Source of the DNA: Adiantum capillus-veneris
Lineage: Eukaryota; Streptophyta; Polypodiopsida; Polypodiales; Pteridaceae
Direction of reading: 5' to 3'
Length of the DNA: 64,000 nt
NCBI GenBank assembly: GCA_014529385.2
Contig: CM043952.1
Span: 59,716,119 to 59,780,118 of the forward strand
Positions 11,206-22,000 of the stretch are shown piece after piece. Position 1 is the stretch's first letter. Each line of letters starts with the position of its first letter. The notes under the pieces were generated by a model. The model made no database searches. It saw nothing but the letters and a program-made list of their open reading frames with translations, and had not been told where the DNA came from. The position numbers and the translations under genes are program-made.

Positions 11206-11539
11206 TTTGGAAATGAATTGCTTCGTCATTTTTAGACATGATTGCCTTTTTTCCGATGGTAACTGGTGACAAATTACATGCTGAGCACTCAAAAACGGAT
11301 CTCAATTGTCAAAAACGAATGAAGATTAGAAAATCTTGAACAATCCAACCAAAATAGATACAAGGGTATTTTGGGAATTTCCTGAAATTAGAGGGATATT
11401 TTGGTAATTCCCCAAAAAAAAACCCAAAATAGCCCCAATATTTTGTCATAAATTCTCAAAATGCATTTTAAATTTTCCAAATACCCTTGGTTGTGAGAGT
11501 AAATTCTCAAAAGATGAAAAATTATGTAGCTTTTCAAAG

Positions 11540-11892
11540 GGTGTGCACATGTTGAAGCGCATTGGTTCATTAGCTTACAAATTGGAATTGCCTTCTCATG
11601 TCAAAGTGCATCCTGTATTTCATGTGAGTTTATTGAAAAAGTATGTTCCTAACGTGCATCATGTTTTACAGGACAACTCTAAGTTGAAAGATGACGGAAC
11701 ATTGACAGTAGAACCAGACTTAATGCTAGATAGGCGTGTCAAACATTTGAGAAATAGAGACATTGTGGAAGTTTTGGTTAAGTGGTAGAACTATCCAGTA
11801 GAGGATGCATCATCGGTTGATCTTAGTGTTTTGCAAAGCGAATTTCCCTCCTTCCAACTCTGAGGACAGAGTTAATTTTGAAAAGGGGAGAT
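11540..11892 (+). pseudogene. Ty3-gypsy (chromovirus) pol C-terminus
   Basis: The frame at 11543-11788 encodes the very end of a Ty3-gypsy integrase. It starts with the block KRIGSLAYKLELPSHVKVHP and runs through HPVFHVSLLKKYV. The block LDRRVKHLRNRDIVEVLVKW follows; this is the chromodomain-like tail of Tekay-type chromoviruses that tethers integration to chromatin. A stop codon interrupts the tail in the usual LVKWxNxPxEDA string, which continues after the stop. A polypurine tract (AAAAGGGGAGAT, 11881-11892) follows and primes plus-strand synthesis. The rest of the element, including gag, RT and the 5' LTR, is missing from this site. Confidence 0.75.
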
Positions 11893-12402
11893 TGTAACAG
11901 GACTTGATTTTGAGGTGTTTTAGTAATAAATTTTGTTTTTCTAGGAAGTTTTGGTCGTTTTAAAGTTAGTCCACTGTGTAGAAGGATGTGTGGATTGTTT
12001 TCGTCCAATAAATTTTTTTGATCCGGAAGGCACTTTCTGGGGCATTTTCGAAGGTGTTAACGTGGGATTTTGAAAAAGTGATGTATGAAGCGATTGAAGC
12101 TTGCGTTATAAGGAACAACTTTGGTTCTTTGAGTCTTTAGAGATTTTGATGTTTTGATGCTCGTTGAGGGCCAAAGATAAAGAAAAAAGTGGGATTTGCT
12201 GTTTTTGCATTGTTTTTGTAGAAAATGCTGTTTTGCAGGTTGATTTTCAGCAAATCAGAGCAGGCTATGGAAATTTTCCATCACATAGCCGTCGAAGAGC
12301 GCAGCGAGGGCAACAAGATTGTGTGAGACGGACTTGGGCTGTTTTGGCTCTGTTTGGGAGTTATGTTCAGTTGAAGACAGCTGAAAAATTTGTGGACTTT
12401 AA

Positions 12403-12430
12403 AAATAATAATAATAATAATAATAATAAA
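12403..12430. repeat. (AAT)n microsatellite
   Basis: About nine AAT units within the chromovirus LTR. Confidence 0.85.
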
Positions 12431-12636
12431 AGTTTCAAAAATCTAACCTTTACGGATCGCTTCGCGATCACGTTTTTACCTTGTTCTGGCAGGTATACTT
12501 GGCGCGCAAGTCGAGTCGACCGAATGCCAAAAATAGAAAAGCGGCTATTTTGAGAGGTCGCATGCTTTTGGAGGAAAAAAAAAATCAGAATAGAAGGACG
12601 GGTGGTGCGTTTTGGGGATCATTCACCGATCTCTCT

Positions 12637-12676
12637 TCTGCGAGTGCGAGTGCGAGTGCGAGTGCGAGTGCGAGTG
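12637..12676. repeat. GAGTGC hexanucleotide repeat
   Basis: Six tandem GAGTGC units within the chromovirus LTR. Because the unit is six bases, all frames stay open and give spurious Arg-Val or Ser-Ala runs. Confidence 0.85.
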
Positions 12677-13138
12677 AGACGCTCGCTGCATGCAAGCGAA
12701 TTGAAGCTCGGGGGTGGTCGGGAGGTTCGAGCTCCGTACAACGGAGTGCACCCATATATTTTTCTCCTCTGTTGTATCAAACAGTATCAATACAAAGATT
12801 TATTCCTCTGTTTTTATTTTCTATCTCTATTATTCTGTTCCTGTGATACATGTACTCTGAGTGTAGTGCCGCCTGGAAATAAGGAAGTTGTCGCACTGAC
12901 ATTTTTGCTCACACAAGCTTCCTCTTTGCAAGGAAATCGTTCTCTCACCCTCAAGCTTCGCGCTAAAAATTCGAGCCGTAGCATCCAACTGTGTGCAAAG
13001 CCGTACTACTATGCATCTGCTGCCACGGCTTGCCACGTCAGGTTCTTCTCTCGCTGCATTTAGCTTTTCACTGCATTTGTGCACCTCTTCATAAGAAGAC
13101 CAATTGTCTATCAATACAAGATACTAAAACTAGAATTT

Positions 13139-13328
13139 TTTTTGCCAGAGAAACGCTTGTGAATTATATTAGAAGGGGCTATAAATGACATCTTTCGAAG
13201 GCGTGGAAGCCTTGATTGGGTGAGTATACAAATTGAACTCGTGGGGGAAGTTACAAGGAAAAAGACGGATACAATTATTGAGGCAAGATGTTATCACCAA
13301 TCCTTTTGGAAACAACAGAGAGATCGGC
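13139..13328 (-). mobile_element. 5'-truncated LINE tail with 13-bp target duplication
   Basis: This 190-bp insert in R1 copy B is flanked on both sides by AAAACTAGAATTT (13126-13138 and 13329-13341). It starts with a T run on the plus strand, so the poly(A) tail lies at its left and the insert is on the minus strand. Length, tail and duplication size are those of a severely 5'-truncated LINE 3' UTR. No coding sequence is present. Confidence 0.7.
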
Positions 13329-13577
13329 AAAACTAGAATTTGATCTGGTTATGTAGGCTTTGGAGATGAATGACTTCATTATTTTTAGACATAAATTTTT
13401 TTAAAAGTAATTTGTGACAAATTACATGCTAACTTCTAGGTGCTCAAAAACTCAAAAACAAATCTCCATTGTCAAAAAGGAATAGAGATTAGGGAATCGT
13501 GAACTATCCAACCAAAATAGATACAAGGGTATTTTGGGAATTTTCACAAAATTAGAGGGGTATTTTGATAATTTTTC

Positions 13578-14241
13578 TTTTCTCTTTTTGTTTTGAAGGG
13601 GAGGGCGGGGAGCGGGGGCGGAGGAGCCCAGACTCAAAAACACACTCAAAAAGACCAAAAATCCAACCATGAAAGCTTCACTTTGAAAAAGAGCAAACAA
13701 CAACTCCAACACTCTTCTCATGTGTTTGAAGATTTGGTGTAGCCTCGCTCCCAATTGCATAGATGCAGTGCTCTTTTGCCCTAATAAAAACCCTAAATTA
13801 ACGCTTCAATTCTTCATCGTAGCCGTTTCATGGAAGCTTTAGAACTTCACTGGAGACTCCCAAGTGATTATTTGAAGAGGAAAACCCTAATTGGTGGCTT
13901 CACAACCTCGAATATAGGATTGGAACAGTGAGGGCCGGCACTGGCCCACCATGGAAGAAGCCTATGTATCCTTTCAACACAGAGAAGCTCAAAGTGCTGA
14001 TATTGTACTTCAAAAATGTTCCTTCCCTTCTCATATTCATGGGATCGTGAGTGATGTGGAATTTCGAGCCATTTTGTATCATTTTTTACCATTTCATGAC
14101 CATTTTTAACCCAAAAAATGCGCTTTTTGGCCGATAATATGCTCAAACGAGCTAAGAAAAATACCTCAATTTGCACAAAAAAATCCCATTAGTCTCAAAT
14201 CTCAACTTGAACCTCATTTTTCCACTTGGCAAGCACTCCGG
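13578..14241. repeat. R2 repeat, first copy
   Basis: This non-coding segment matches 19492-20110 along its length. Shared blocks include ATGAAAGCTTCACTTTGAAA, GATTTGGTGTAGCCTCGCT and GTGCTGATATTGTACTTCAA. In both places it follows directly on the right end of an R1 element. The match ends at 14241, where the minus-strand LINE begins. R2 starts with a G-rich string (13598-13627) where the other copy has a pure G run. Confidence 0.75.
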
Positions 14242-16330
14242 ATATGTGCATCACAGGATATGGCCTCTTCAAATGTTCCATAGGGGAATATCCATCCCTT
14301 TACAGTTGCCCAACAGTAGATCTTTAAAGTCCAAAGGCTTTAGGCTTATTTGTGGGAGAACTTTGTGTATAAGCTCGATGATGTCCCTGTTCTCTTGGCA
14401 GTTGAACCAAATGTGAGCACAATTTTCTATGGCCAACTTACATATGTTGCACACTCCATTACCCATACCAGCTTTGAGAGCTCTTTCAGCAGTCCACATG
14501 TCTTGATGAATTATGAGCCACATTAGAGTGCTTTGTTTATTAGCAATTGGATAGGCTCATAGACATTTGAACCTATAGGTCCATCGTTTACTGCTCCAAT
14601 TGAGCTTCCAAATTCTATTAAGCTTTTGTTTGAGGGATTTCTCCACAATCCCTTTGGGTTTGAGTTGCTTGAACATATGAGAAACTATGAATGAGGCCTT
14701 GCTAGTAGTTTTCACTGCTTTGGCAGGTATCCTTAACTTTCCCATACATTGTCTGGCTCTTTGAAGACACCAAATGGCATCTATAGCTGAAATTGAGAAA
14801 TCCCTTTGAAGATATTCAAGAGATTTAAGCTGCCCATTCTCCTCCACATCCTTCCAATGTCTGATTTGAATCTTGTAACACTACCTTCCTACTGACTCCA
14901 GCTTTGGCCTTACATGCAAAAGATCCAAACCAAAAGGAATCGAGTAGAAAGGATATATGGTTAGCTAAAAACTCTTTGGTAGGTTTCTAGTTGGATCCAA
15001 TAGAGTTTCAGGCATTCCACATTTTGCACACCAGCTTGGATCCATAAGGAACACATAGTTGAGGAGTAAGCAATACATCTCTGAGTTGGAGATTAGTCCA
15101 TGCTTTGTATTTTTGTAGCTTAAATTTTGGCACATCTCTTTTGAGAAGCAATGCCAAATAGTCTTCTGAGTCTGATGCTCTACAAATCCATTTTATCGTC
15201 ATTTTGATTGAAACATGGTAAAGATTGAGAATGCCAAGGCATCCTTTCTCTTTTGGAAGGTAGCAGATGTCCCAAGGAACTTTAGAGATATTTGGATGAT
15301 CCATTTCCCCTCCCGATAGAAAAGATCTTGCCATTGTAAACGCCTAATTCAGTTGGACACCAACAAGATAAGAAATAAATTAAGGAGGGAAGCAAATAGT
15401 GAGAATAAATGCCCTCGATGAGACAGAAGACTGGTGGAACTTCCATTTGCTGATTTTAAGACTCCCATCGGCCCATTGGGATGTCCAAGGGTCTGAAGGC
15501 ATGTCCATCTCTAATTTCCTTGCATCCAGCTTTAGTAATGACTTGTGGGATATGCTCCTTGGAGGCCTTGTAACCAGTGTTAGTTTGATTAATTACAGAG
15601 ACACTAGTCATACAGAAGGTGTCCAAGCAATTCCAGAAGAATTCCACTGTCTCTCTATCATTGAACATCAGAGAATTAGTATCATCAGTAAATTGTTGAA
15701 GCGCTAAATCTTTAGTAACTCCCGAAACTTTAATCCCTTTCATCAGTCCTTTTTCTAGTGCACCATATACCGACCAGCCCAGAGAGTTAGAGCAGATAGG
15801 ATATAAGACGGGGTCTATTGACATCCCTGTCTTGTGGATCTTTTCAATGGGAAGGCCTCAGAGAGATCACCATTGATAGATACTCTTGCATAAGCATTTC
15901 CAAAAAGAATCTGAATAAATTTAATAAAACTTTTGCCAAAACCAATATCATGCAAAGATTGAAAAATGAAATCCCATTCCATCATGTCATATGCCTTATC
16001 AAAGTCAATTTTGAAAAAGACGAAGTCCTTCTCAATGTTTTGCATAAAGTCTATGGCCTCCCACAAAGTGATTATGGCATCCAAAATAAATCTTTCCTTT
16101 ATGAAGCCCTTTTGTGCTGCTAATATTATTTGATGCATGAGAGGACTCATCCTTCTAGCTAAAGACAAGAAAAAAATTTACACAAAAGTCAAATAGGAGA
16201 TTGGCCTCTAGTTCCCTAGGTCCTCATTAGTACCCCTTTCATGGTTACCTTTGTCTTGGGTATTAGGGATAGAAAAGTCCTTAGAATCAGAGAAGGAGGG
16301 GGGCAAATCTCCTGTCTCATTCAAGGGACT
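14242..16330 (-). pseudogene. LINE ORF2: reverse transcriptase and zf-RVT, broken
   Basis: Read on the minus strand, the domains appear in the LINE order. The palm start (15815-16168) includes QKGFIKERFILDA, FFKIDFDKAYDMMEWDF and the RQGC block. The catalytic block FTDDT follows (about 15690-15710) where FADDT is usual. The thumb and connection region has KEKGCLGILNL (15225-15260). Last comes a zinc-binding zf-RVT segment with the C-x2-C...H pattern (14269-14523). At least three frame changes separate these pieces, so no full protein can be made. The endonuclease domain normally found before RT is missing: ORF1-like sequence lies directly upstream, which indicates an internal deletion. Confidence 0.85.
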
Positions 16331-17436
16331 ATCTAGAGGGGCGGGGAGGTTCTATACAGGCTCTCGAATTGGATCTTGAGAAGGGATAGGAACCTGGGGT
16401 GCAGTCATCTTCTCATCACCTTCCATAGGGTTGATGTCCTAGTTCTCATTGTTCTCCTCTGGTTCTTGAATGTCATAGCTGAAAGGGTCAAAAACATCCA
16501 CCAAAAGAGGACTAAAACTGTTTTTTGTTTCTAGAAAAAGATGGTCTAGAGTTTTTGTTGTTTTTAAAGCTGCTTCTCTTAGGGACAGGTTGAGATTCCT
16601 TTCTTTCTTGATGAGGTTTAGGATCTTATGGAGGTTGAGGTTTAAGATCAAGGCATTCCTTAATGAAGTCTCGTTGCTTGAAATAGTGAAAGCAAGCATT
16701 TGGAAGATTCTTGTACGCCACTAGTTGCATATGTAACATATTACCCTCCGAATCCTTGATAGGAATATTGACGATTTGAAGAGCATCATGTGCATCCTCA
16801 CAAAAAATAAATAATAACTATATTGGGAGGTATTGTAGCATGGGTTACCTTGATGATTCTGTTCTCTCAAATCTAAGTCATATAAGCTTTTAGAGCTTCA
16901 AGTGATGGCCTTACATCATGAAGCAGCCTTATGGTCACTCTGCCTTGCAGTTAGGAGTACCAAATATCCAACTCTTTGGTAGGGATAATAGCCTCGACTT
17001 CTTTTGATGTACTTTCAAATTCTTCGTCTTGGCCAAATTTGTCTTCGGATGCTCTGTCATGAGCTTGATTAACGTGATTGACAAGAAGAGGCACAATACC
17101 CCCATTTTCACCTAGATTGGGTTCCATCAGTCAAAAACCCATGCCTCCTCCCAGCTGCTTTGAGAAATCTCTAATGTGACTGATTTCTGTTGTGGAAAAT
17201 CCTACATTGAGCATGATCTGAGGTGTATGAACATGCATATGCTCATGAAATAGAGGGGTTTCATTGGCAGTCCTCTGCTCAACAATAGAAAATCCCCCAT
17301 TAGTCAGGTTTCTTGGAGGCATACTGGCCATAGTAGCATAGGAGGGTGGGTGAGCTTGATGAAGAGCTCCACTATGAATCTGCATGATTGGTCTCACTAG
17401 GAGAAATGCAAGAGATGGGGGTTGCATTGGTTTCCC

Positions 17437-18614
17437 TGTTAGGAAATATGACGTAGCTAAGAAGATAATTGAGTAGATTACTTAATGGAGAGAGATAATT
17501 TTCACACACAAGAGATTATAGAGTAGAGAGAGAGAGAAAGAGAGTACACATGATATACGTGGTTCACCCAATGTGGGCTACGTCCACGAGAAAGCAGCCA
17601 CTCAATGGCTTTAGTACTTCAAAACAAGAAGTAGATTACAAAGGGATTATACTCTTTTGGAGCTCCCGCCTTACTTTACTCTCACCACCTCACACCCACC
17701 TTGTTGCATCAACTTCACACTGTGAAATGTGTGTAGAAATGGCCTCCTTACAGGCCAAAAGGGCTACCCTCTCTCATGAGAGGTAGCCATGTGTAGCCGT
17801 CCTTGTGTAGATAAGTCCAAATCGGACCTTCCAATCCGCCCATGTGTGGCCGCCCTTGAGAAGAAAAATCCGCTTTTGAATTCGGCCACTGGCCACCACC
17901 GGCCATTGACTTCCGACCATCGGCCACCGGTCAATCGACCGATTGTTTCTGACCACTTTTCGGCCATCATCCCCGACCATAATATTCCGGGGAAAAGGAA
18001 TATTCCATGGAGACTGATCTCCAAACCAAACATGTGACTGCTTTCCATCCTGACTTCTTATCCTTGAATGCCGATTGAAGATGAGCAAAAGCTCAACTTC
18101 TCCTTGTTGACCACCTTTGTAAACATGTCTGCAGGATTTTCACTTGTATGCACCTTTCCTAGCTTTAGTTGTCCCTCTTCCAAAAGAGTGCATATGAAGT
18201 GATATCTCACCTCAATGTGCTTTGTCCATGAATAAAAGGCTGAGTTCTTCGCAAGATGGATGGCGCTTTGGCTATCACTGTACAAGACACAATTCTCTTG
18301 TTTGAATCCAAGCTCTTCTAAGAATCTGTGAAGCCACAAGATTTCTTTGCTTACCTCCGTCATTGCTACATACTCTGCTTCCGTGGTAGAAAGTGAGACC
18401 ACTTTCTGCAGCTTTGAAGCTCAGCTTACTACTGTGCCTCCAACCGTGAAGACATAGCCAGTAGTGCTCCTTCGAGTATCTTTGTCACGTGCCATATCTT
18501 CCGGCGAGTGATTTTTCTTCACGCACGATGGCTTGTCCTCATAATGGGGGCCTTACAAATGTGCGTTTTTACCACAAAAAATTACAAGGGGTAAATCAGG
18601 CTCCATACTTAACA
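17437..18614 (-). mobile_element. Internally deleted Ty1-copia element
   Basis: It starts TGTTAGGAAATA and ends ACTTAACA, like the LTRs of the full copy at 45.6-51.2 kb. A perfect 5-bp target duplication, TTCCC, flanks it (17432-17436 and 18615-18619). Inside are most of one LTR (17437-18004), a piece of the pol C-terminus with RNase H motifs (18058-18480), and then the last part of the other LTR (18499-18614). About 180 bp at the first LTR end and nearly all the interior are deleted. It cannot move by itself. Confidence 0.85.
18058..18480 (-). pseudogene. Copia RNase H fragment
   Basis: The minus-strand frame carries VSLSTTEAEYVAMTEVSKE, LYSDSQSAIHLAKN and the ENPADMFTKVV tail. These are the RNase H active-site region (Glu, then Asp) and C-terminus of copia pol. 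It closely matches the same region of the element at 46442-46980. It is the surviving interior of the deletion derivative and lacks RT, integrase and gag. Confidence 0.85.
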
Positions 18615-18980
18615 TTCCCAATAGGAAAAACTCCTTGAAAAAGGGGATTATCTGTTGTAGCAGAGGGTGTTGTTGGCGATCCCTGAGCTACTTGGCCCTG
18701 CACGCACAAGCCTATTGTGCAGTGCATCTTGGAGTTCCATAGATCTCACCCCCGTACCCTAGGGGGAGGGGAGAGAGAGGGAAAAGTAAGCTTGTGCACA
18801 GAGCGTGTGGTAGACAGGAAAGGGGAAAGTTCTTTGAAGAGCATGAGGGGGCATGCAAATCGTACAGAGAATTCACTCTACTCTTTGTACCCTAGGTACC
18901 TCTCCCAGTCTCCTATATGCCTTTGTCCTTGTAACTTTGTGCCATGTGATCAGCTCGCACGCCACGCCACGCGCACACAT

Positions 18981-18982
<2 letters not shown>

Positions 18983-19013
<31 letters not shown>
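18983..19013. repeat. (CA)n microsatellite
   Basis: About 15 CA units just before R1 copy C. Confidence 0.9.
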
Positions 19014-19019
<6 letters not shown>

Positions 19020-19028
19020 TTTTTTTTT

Positions 19029-19490
19029 GGAAAATTACCAAAACACCCCTCAAATTTTAAAAATTCCCAAAATAGCCCCAATATTTTGTCATAAATTCTC
19101 AAAATGCCTAAATTTTCCAAAATACCCTTGGTTGTGAGAGTAAATTCTCCAAAAATGAAAAATTTTGTAGCTTTTCATAAGAAGACTGATTGTCTATCTA
19201 TACAAGATACTAAAACTAAAAGACAATCAATACACGATACTAAAACTAGAATTTGAGCTGGTTATGTAGGCTTTGGAGATGAATGACTTCATTTTAAAGG
19301 ACAGAATAGTCTTTTTATTTTTTATTTTTTTTAAAGGTGATTTGTGACAAATTACATGTTAACTTCTAAGCGCACAAAAACACATATTCATTGTCAAAAA
19401 GGAATAAAGATTAGGAATTGTGAACTATCCAACCAAAATAGATACAAGGGTATTTTGGGAATTTTCACAAATTAGAGGGGTATTTTAGTG
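19029..19490 (+). mobile_element. R1 element copy C
   Basis: This copy starts GGAAAATTACCAAAACACCC after a T run and ends with AATTAGAGGGGTATTTTAG before another T run. The terminal repeats are complementary, as in the other copies. The internal block (TAGCTTTTCATAAGAAGACT) is present. There is a local duplication at 19187-19250, where the string GATACTAAAACTA occurs twice. It is non-coding. Confidence 0.75.
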
Positions 19491-19495
19491 CTTTT

Positions 19496-19527
<32 letters not shown>

Positions 19528-20110
19528 CTCTGGACTCAAAAAGAGAAAAATTTCAGCCATGAAAGCTTCACTTTGAAAAAGAGCAAACAACAACTCAAAA
19601 CTCTTCTCATGTGTCTGAAGATTTGGTGTAGCCTCGCTACCAACTGTTGCACACATGCAGTGCTCTTTTGCCCTAATAAAAACCCTAACTTAATGCTTCA
19701 ATTCTTCATTGTAGCCATTTCGTGTAAGCTTCAAAACATCAGTTATGAAGCCCAAGTGATTATTTGAATAGAGGAAACCCTAATTGGTGGCCCCACAACC
19801 TTGAATACAGGGTTGAAACAGCATGGGCCTATACTAGCCCACCATGAAGAAGCATGTGTATCCTTTCACAAAGAAGCTCAACGTGCTGATATTGTACTTC
19901 AAAAATGTCCCTTCCCTGCTCATAGTCACGCAACGGTGAGTGATGTGGCATTTTGAGGCGTTTTGACCATTTTTAGTCCAAAATTGTCAAATTTTTCCCC
20001 GTAAAATGCTCAAATGGACTGAGAAAAATCCCTAAATTTGTGGAAAAATCCTTTAGTTTCAAATTTCAACTTGAACCTCATTTTTCCAATTGGCAAGCAC
20101 TTTGGATATA
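19491..20110. repeat. R2 repeat, second copy
   Basis: It follows R1 copy C and matches 13578-14241. It opens with a T run and a G run of 22 bases (19506-19527). The match ends near 20110, about the same point where the first copy is cut by the LINE. R1 plus R2 may therefore be one composite repeat of which isolated R1 copies are a part. Confidence 0.7.
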
Positions 20111-20555
20111 TCTTTTTTGCTTGCGCATGAAACTTGCTATTTTTGGTCGAGATCACCTGCATTCAACTTTCTAGACAAAACGAGCATGCCACTTTGAAAC
20201 GCTTTGACATTTGTACATATCTAAACTAAATTGGGCATGTTTTAATGTGACAAAACACACCATAGTGCACTTCCAAGGCCTTACTGCCCCAATGAGGCAT
20301 GCACAGAACTGCATTCGTGGAATCCATTTTCGCATATATCACACTATGTACATTATACCGCTTGGTCCTGCATAACAAAAGCATTAAGAGTAAGGTAGAT
20401 ATTTTTAGTTTCACATTATGCATGTGCCACGGCATAACAACGTTGAATTTTTTTTGCACCATTCCCCCGTCCCAAGATTCGTGCGCTTCAACCCGTGCCG
20501 TCGATCCCACCGTCTTGGGGCATTTATTAGTACCCCATGTCAAATAGTGCTTGCA

Positions 20556-20572
20556 GGGGGGGGGGGGGGGGG
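20556..20572 (+). repeat. Poly(G) run
   Basis: Seventeen consecutive G bases; a typical place for length error in assemblies. Confidence 0.9.
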
Positions 20573-21199
20573 TCTATGACTAGGTTCAGACCACACGGTG
20601 GAATACTTGCACACAGGGGCATCATTCTTGCATGGTTGGAGTTGGTTGGTTGCAATGTGAGCTTCGCTTCCTCTCGGCACACACACAGGAGCATATCATA
20701 AACACACAAAGTTTATTGATTGGTTGTTGAGTATATACACAAGCTCAATTTATAGCTTTGAGCTATGCATATTTGTACAAGCAGGTGATGATGTCATAGG
20801 GATTTCCACATAGATTGCACATCAATTGATGATGTCACAGGGATTGCCTTGAAAGTAGATTGCACACTAGAATTCCACATAGACTAAATCACATGGTCTA
20901 TCACATTTCAACAAATTGACGAAGCATTTACATGTAAGAAGGTGCTCACACACACACATCAAGTGCTACAAAACCCGCACCCTAACAACCCTCTTTATGT
21001 GGGTTTTGTCACACTAAATCACTCGCACTTTCTCCCCCAAACACCGTAGGGGTACCTTGAAAAAAATAAAAAAAAGGATGCACAAACTCCCCTAAACACA
21101 AAGTGAGATACACAAAATCCTCCCTTACAACAAAAAGGGTTGAGGAACACATGGCTAAAGTGCTTGCAATATATTAACTTAAACTTAGCTTAAACTGCT

Positions 21200-21900
21200 T
21201 AAACTAGACCAAACGATTCATCTTTCAATGTCAAAATTTAGCAACAACATTGATTTCATTTTCACAATTGTCTGTGTAGTGGTTGTTTTTCTTTATATTT
21301 GCCTTATGCTTGTTGTTGTTATCTTTGTATCTAGAATACTCGGATGAGTGATCGTTCTTGCCACAATGCTTGCAAGTGTTCACTTCATAACAATATTTTG
21401 AAATATAATTTGTATGGCCATAGTATTTGCACTTGAGGTTGCTTTTGTTTTTGTTGGAGCGATGGTTGGCAAATGCTCGTCTAATGTTGTGGTTGACTTT
21501 TATCTTCTTTTCAAAATCCTATGAAGAGATTCTGATGTCCTCAAGCGAGGGTATTGGATCCTTCTCTTTGCATATAATCATACTTTATCCATACACCGCA
21601 TCCGGGAATACTGCTTTGAGAATTACTACCACTTGATCACCCTGATCTATAGTGCAGTGAGATGTATGTGAGTTGTGTGCAAACGCTTTTAAGTTTGTGA
21701 GGCTATATCTTTGTTGGGTTCTCTGTTTAGGTTGTAAAAGTCCATTTTTAGATATTTCTTTTTAGTGTTTGGCTTTAGCTCCAAAGTGTTTCTCTAGGGT
21801 GATCGAATCCTCATAAGAAGGTGTGCAACTATCTAAATACTACACAAAATTATTGCCGAGTGATGTAGGAGTATGCTTAAAGAAAATTAAGTAGCACTTT
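21200..21900 (-). pseudogene. Degenerate copia gag with zinc knuckles
   Basis: The minus strand near 21360-21440 reads CKYYGHTNYISKYC and then CKHCGKNDHSSEY. These are two decayed CCHC zinc knuckles (C-x2-C-x4-H-x4-C), each with ligands changed. Gag uses such knuckles to bind element RNA. The rest of the region on the same strand looks like a copia capsid with several stops. Neither pol nor matching LTRs could be tied to it. At 23433-23444 the string GCTCTAATACCA resembles a copia primer-binding site with one change and may mark the 5' side of the same element. Confidence 0.45.
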
Positions 21901-22000
21901 TCCTGATTTTGATTTCCTTTCTCTCCCCAAGTGGTTTGACCACATACCAAAATTGTTTTTTCATTAAATATCTTTTGGTCTTGGCTTGTCATGTGTGGAA

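Larger units (their letters stand above)
9075..11413 (+). mobile_element. R1 element copy A (with two nested insertions)
   Basis: R1 is a short non-coding element of about 435-460 bp. Its ends are long inverted repeats made of variants of AATTCCCAAAATACCCCTC; the right end shows the complement (GAGGGGTATTTTGG). The middle carries a conserved block (aagaagactgattgtctatc..gttatgtaggctttgg). Copy A is stretched to 2.3 kb by a SINE at 9285-9633 and a hAT-like element at 9726-11205. Removing both restores the R1 order. It carries no coding capacity, so it would be a non-autonomous DNA transposon (MITE-like). The left end is doubled (9075 and 9116), so the exact start is uncertain. Confidence 0.7.
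11893..13086 (+). repeat. 3' LTR of the chromovirus fragment
   Basis: The LTR begins TGTAACAGGA right after the polypurine tract. It continues until the interrupted R1 sequence resumes near 13087. The right border is inferred from the R1 alignment rather than from a matching second LTR, since the partner LTR is absent. Within it are an (AAT)n run at 12403-12430 and six GAGTGC hexamers at 12637-12676. Confidence 0.5.
11414..13577 (+). mobile_element. R1 element copy B (split by two retroelements)
   Basis: A second R1 copy starts directly where copy A ends, giving a head-to-tail pair. Its left inverted repeat is partly replaced by an A run. It is interrupted by a gypsy 3' end (11537-13086), with the R1 string GCTTTTCATAAGAAG split across the insertion. 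It is interrupted again by a short LINE tail (13139-13328). Without these inserts the copy aligns with the R1 copies at 19.0 and 58.1 kb. Confidence 0.65.
16440..18760 (-). pseudogene. LINE ORF1 region, split by a copia insertion
   Basis: Upstream of the reverse transcriptase on the minus strand, frames around 16680-16790 give NIPIKDSEGN followed by YKNLPNACFHYFKQRDF. This resembles the DUF4283/zinc-knuckle part of plant LINE ORF1 (usually YExLPxFCxxCGxxGH), with the zinc ligands lost. ORF1 binds element RNA. The frame at 17131-17427 is the upstream part. A copia derivative (17437-18614) interrupts it. Deleting that insert and one TTCCC copy makes the frame run on without a break through 18615-18690, which confirms that both sides were one ORF. 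The outer limit at 18760 is approximate. Confidence 0.6.
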
